A stretch of 64,000 bases of DNA, taken from NCBI GenBank assembly GCA_030425045.1, contig JAUHVL010000010.1:1-64000 (forward strand), read 5' to 3'. Shown piece after piece: positions 61,104 through 64,000 of the stretch (positions are counted from its first letter, which is position 1; the number at the start of each line of letters is the position of its first letter). Below the pieces are notes generated by a model. That model ran no database searches, was not told the DNA's origin, and saw nothing but the letters and a program-made list of their open reading frames with translations. The translations under genes were made by a program, and so were the position numbers. Source of the stretch: a bacterium. GTDB lineage: Bacteria; Bdellovibrionota; Bacteriovoracia; Bacteriovoracales; Bacteriovoracaceae.

Positions 61104-62268
61104 CGTTTATTTTCTTAAAGATAAACAAAGTTCTCGTTTTGCCAAAAGGTTTAGAGAACTCATTTCTGAAGGCCATTGTCCAATTTGTTTACCTTCTTCT
61201 TTAAGTGATCAACAAGTAAAGACGTATCTCACTCAATATCCTGACTATGGCTTCTACGATGGCGATGAGCTGTTAAAAGAAAGTACGGGGAGTGCAGATT
61301 ATGAAAACTGTTATGGAACTCTTACTTCCGGTACGACTTCGAAGCCAAAAATATGTTTTTTAAATTGCAATAGGGCAAAAGCAAATGCACAAGTTCATGG
61401 AGAGTCTCTCAACTTAAATTCTGATTTAACGATACTACAAGCCCTACCCATTTATCACTCTTTCGGGATTATGAACTATATCTGGCTTCCTGAAGTGATG
61501 AATATGAATATATGTTTTCACGATGGCATGTTAGGTTTAAAAACAATTAATAAACTTGAAAAAGAAAACCTCTATCTTGCAATAAGTCCTTCTCAGTTGA
61601 GATTTTTTCTTAAAGAAAAAATCTCTAGTACTTCAATTCGCGTTCTAAGTGTTGGGGGAGGTCTTGCTCGTAAAGATGAGTTAATACAAATCAAAGACAA
61701 ACTTCAATGTGATGTCTATGTCACTTATGGCCTAAGTGAAGCTGGCCCTCGCGTGAGTACTGCTCTTGTCGATACACATTATGTTGATGGATCTCTCGGG
61801 AGTGCCTTAAAAGGAATCACTCTTAAGCAAAATGAAGACGAAACACTTTTAATTAAAACACCTTATGAAAAGTTAAATATATCACCAGAAGAGAAAAATG
61901 GTGATTATTTGATCACAAGAGATGTTGTAGATTTAAAAGATGGGGAGATACTTTTTAAAAATAGAAAAGATGATCTTATCGATTTTGGAGGGGTCAGCAT
62001 TTATCCACAAGATATTGAGAATGTCGCCCTAGGCTTAGAAGATGTGATTGATGCCATCGTGCTCGCTAAAAAACATAAAATTCATGGTGAAGTACCTATA
62101 TTATTTGTGGAAACGAACAGTTCGTTAACAAGTGAACAGTTTGATCATCTTTTAATTGATAAAATTCTTCCTTATCAAAGGCCACATGAAATTATTTGTC
62201 TACCGTCTCTTCCCCGTACTTCTCTAGGTAAAGTGGATCGAAAAAAATTAATTGGAGAGTATTTATGA
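61093..62268 (+). CDS. acyl-AMP ligase (ANL superfamily)
   Basis: 391 residues, shorter than usual. CYGTLTSGTTSKPKICFLN is the A3 P-loop, VTYGLSEAGPRV the A5 motif, LFKNRKDDLIDFGGVSIYP the A8 hinge, and a C-terminal lysine (RTSLGKVDRKKL) the A10 catalytic residue. It activates a carboxylic acid as acyl-adenylate and probably loads the ACP encoded just upstream. The missing N-terminal ~100 residues compared with full-length ligases resembles MenE or benzoate-type forms. The stop overlaps the next KAS III gene. Confidence 0.8.
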   Translation: MKANVYFLKDKQSSRFAKRFRELISEGHCPICLPSSLSDQQVKTYLTQYPDYGFYDGDELLKESTGSADYENCYGTLTSGTTSKPKICFLNCNRAKANAQVHGESLNLNSDLTILQALPIYHSFGIMNYIWLPEVMNMNICFHDGMLGLKTINKLEKENLYLAISPSQLRFFLKEKISSTSIRVLSVGGGLARKDELIQIKDKLQCDVYVTYGLSEAGPRVSTALVDTHYVDGSLGSALKGITLKQNEDETLLIKTPYEKLNISPEEKNGDYLITRDVVDLKDGEILFKNRKDDLIDFGGVSIYPQDIENVALGLEDVIDAIVLAKKHKIHGEVPILFVETNSSLTSEQFDHLLIDKILPYQRPHEIICLPSLPRTSLGKVDRKKLIGEYL

Positions 62269-63248
62269 ATATCGCTTTAAAGTCGTGTTCGTTTTATGTC
62301 CCTGAAAATATCGTAGATAATCAGTTTATCATTGACCTCAATAGTCTGAAGATGAAGGCAAGTTGGGTCGAAAAAAGAATTGGTATTACCCATAGGCATT
62401 GGGCCAGTGAAGATCAGGCGGCTAGTGATCTTGCCACTGAAGCCGCTAAAAAACTAAACCTTAAAGATTTTAATGGGTCTTTATGGGTCTCAACAATTTC
62501 CCAAGATTTCTATACACCTTCAACAGCTTCATTAGTGAAAAAAAGATTAGGTATAGAGGGAAATGCACCGGCCATCGATTTAAATGGAGCGTGTGCAGGA
62601 CAAATATTTGCACTAGACTGTGCTTATCGAAGACTTCTAGCTAGTGATGAAAAAGAGGCGCTCGTCATTGCGACAGAATTGAGAAGTAAGTTTTTAAATA
62701 AACACGATAGAAGAACTGTTTTTCTTTTTGGTGACGGTGCGAGTGCCATTCATCTTAAAAAAGAAGAGGGGGATCATTCTCTTCATTGGGTAGAATCTCT
62801 AACTATTCCAAGTGATCAATATGATATCTTTATTCCCGCTGGAGGATCGCGAGAACCACTGACGGCGCAGTCCATTGAGGAGCATAAAAATAAAATTACG
62901 ATGAATGATGGTGTGGGAATCTTTGAAAAAACAACAGAGAGTTTAGTTGAAGTAATCAATAAATTGATTCACGAAAAAAATGAGTCACTATCAGATTATG
63001 CTTATTTTATGTTTCATCAGGGAAATGGAGCAATCATAAGAAAAATTCTTGAAAATCTAAACCTATCAGAAGAGCAAACTCATATTAATTTTAATAAATT
63101 TGGTAATACCTCTTCTGCTAGTATGGGAATCGCATTGGCCGAGGCGATAGAGTTAGGAAAAATTAAAAAAGGTGATAAGGTTATGTGTCTTGCTATGGGG
63201 GCAGGTTATCATATTGGCGTTATGTCCTTTACTTGGGGTGGCCATTGA
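62265..63248 (+). CDS. beta-ketoacyl-ACP synthase III-like enzyme (second)
   Basis: 327 residues, FabH-length. Cys110 (DLNGACAGQIFALDCAYR), His251 (YFMFHQGNGAII) and Asn281 (NKFGNTSSASMGIALAEA) match FabH residues Cys112/His244/Asn274. GDGASAIHL is the conserved central loop. It is closer to canonical FabH than the first homologue. Two KAS III enzymes in one operon suggest sequential condensations, or a heteromeric pair. Its start overlaps the ligase stop by four bases and its stop overlaps the next start. Confidence 0.85.
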   Translation: MNIALKSCSFYVPENIVDNQFIIDLNSLKMKASWVEKRIGITHRHWASEDQAASDLATEAAKKLNLKDFNGSLWVSTISQDFYTPSTASLVKKRLGIEGNAPAIDLNGACAGQIFALDCAYRRLLASDEKEALVIATELRSKFLNKHDRRTVFLFGDGASAIHLKKEEGDHSLHWVESLTIPSDQYDIFIPAGGSREPLTAQSIEEHKNKITMNDGVGIFEKTTESLVEVINKLIHEKNESLSDYAYFMFHQGNGAIIRKILENLNLSEEQTHINFNKFGNTSSASMGIALAEAIELGKIKKGDKVMCLAMGAGYHIGVMSFTWGGH

Positions 63249-64000
63249 AAATCTTATTAACAGGAAGTACTGGTCTATTAGGATCTCATCTTCTTGAGCA
63301 AGGTCTCGAGAAAGGTTATCATTTTAAGCTACCCACACGTAAAATTTCACCACGTTCTTATTTAAATTCAGTTGTGGAAAACCCCTTGATCACTCATTAC
63401 GATGTCTCTGATTCTTGGGATGATGCTATTTTTAAAGATGTTGATTTTATTATTCATTGTGCAGGATTGGCCTCCCCCTTTGAAAAAGATTTTGAAGAAA
63501 TGGATAAGGTAAATATTGAGCTTACAAAATATCTTTATGAGCGCAAAGGAAAAGCAAAGTTTGTTCATATCTCAAGTATCGCTACATTAAGCTCTGGAAG
63601 TGAAGATTATACCATTTCTGAGGATAACCCCGGTCGTGTTCGCGATACATATTACGCTCAAACAAAAAAGAAAAGTGAAACGTGGCTTGAAGAACAAAAC
63701 GATTCAGAACTTCTCATTATCCACCCTTGTTATATGTTAGGTAAGTACGATAGCAGACCATCTTCTGGTTCTATCTTTTTTACCTTAAAAATGGGTAAGG
63801 TAAGCGAGTATATCAATAACGTAAAAAACTTTGTCGCGGCTTCTGATGTGGCGTCAGGTATTTATCAAGCTCTTGAGAAGGGCAATATCTCTGGTCATTA
63901 TATTCTAGGTGGCGAAAATATTGAGTTAAAATATTTTTTTAAACAAGCACTAGTGGAGTTACAACTTGAAAAAGAACTAACTCAAGTGACTCATTCTGAT
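63245..64000 (+). CDS. NAD-dependent epimerase/dehydratase, partial (3' end outside window)
   Basis: Starts at the TTG overlapping the KAS III stop (TTGA) and runs open to the end of the window, at least 252 residues. LKILLTGSTGLLGSHLLEQG is the extended-SDR Rossmann start (GxxGxxG), IIHCAGLASP the strand-4 region, VHISSIATLSSGS holds the catalytic Ser, and YYAQTKKKSE the Tyr-x3-Lys. It is a nucleotide-sugar epimerase-like or beta-hydroxy/keto-acid reductase, like OleD. In this cluster, reduction of a beta-keto product made by the KAS III enzymes is likely (inference). Confidence 0.85.
   Translation, partial: MKILLTGSTGLLGSHLLEQGLEKGYHFKLPTRKISPRSYLNSVVENPLITHYDVSDSWDDAIFKDVDFIIHCAGLASPFEKDFEEMDKVNIELTKYLYERKGKAKFVHISSIATLSSGSEDYTISEDNPGRVRDTYYAQTKKKSETWLEEQNDSELLIIHPCYMLGKYDSRPSSGSIFFTLKMGKVSEYINNVKNFVAASDVASGIYQALEKGNISGHYILGGENIELKYFFKQALVELQLEKELTQVTHSD

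Overview
The window reads as chromosomal DNA of an AT-rich, Gram-negative, probably marine bacterium of the Bdellovibrionota (Bacteriovoracia, Halobacteriovorax-like). This is inferred from gene content: a TIGR02147-type regulator next to a small secreted protein, a complete Na+-translocating NADH:quinone oxidoreductase, many large secreted or lipoprotein genes of unknown function, and a lexA with a recognisable SOS repressor layout. No rRNA or tRNA gene, CRISPR array, transposase or prophage was seen. Coding density is high: genes overlap by ATGA-type junctions, and convergent neighbours often share a 4-base stop.

Layout. 1-3.97 kb: end of a DinG-type helicase, an unknown protein, a MATE exporter and a methyltransferase. 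3.97-6.5 kb: a TIGR02147 regulator with secreted-protein genes on both sides; the divergent region is filled with GTGGCA half-sites and a sigma-54-like promoter. 6.6-13.6 kb: nqrABCDEF-apbE-nqrM, including the 59-residue NqrM gene. 13.6-15.6 kb: a second regulator/secreted-protein pair, again with GTGGCA inverted repeats upstream. 15.7-19.7 kb: a small acyl-carrier-protein cluster (ACP, condensation-like acyltransferase, FkbH-like HAD-IIIC protein) divergent from a short-chain dehydrogenase. 19.7-25.5 kb: a lytic-transglycosylase-like protein, a trypsin-like lipoprotein, argS and small secreted proteins. 25.6-30.4 kb: an unusual type IIA topoisomerase pair (B subunit with a lysine-rich histone-like tail, A subunit without the C-terminal beta-pinwheel), ihfA and a MerR regulator. 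30.5-38.7 kb: ung, eno, a histidine kinase, a beta-barrel protein and a polysaccharide deacetylase-like lipoprotein. 39.6-42.2 kb: lexA-menE-menH. 42.6-56.5 kb: very large exported proteins (1056, 807 and about 1657 residues) around an RDD-type membrane protein and uppP. 56.7-64 kb: a lipid or polyketide-like cluster (left-handed beta-helix acyltransferase and MMPL exporter on one strand; two KAS III enzymes, ACP, acyl-AMP ligase and an NAD-dependent epimerase/dehydratase on the other), cut by the window end.

The most novel signal is a dispersed structured repeat of about 165-240 bases, present three times, all on the + strand and all in gaps between convergent genes: once at 22.4-22.6 kb and twice in tandem at 42.2-42.6 kb. 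The copies keep three nested stems, with paired A-T to G-C and wobble changes. Two internal hairpins are invariant, one of them with tandem G.A mismatches, and each copy ends in a T-run. It behaves like an RNA family with a built-in terminator or a mobile palindromic element; I do not recognise it as a known family.

Functionally, the Na+-NQR operon and the menE-menH pair point to sodium-motive respiration with a menaquinone-type quinone. The ACP clusters point to secondary lipid or acylated products. The exported hydrolases (protease, deacetylase, transglycosylase and metallopeptidase-like proteins) would suit a predatory lifestyle, but that link is inference.
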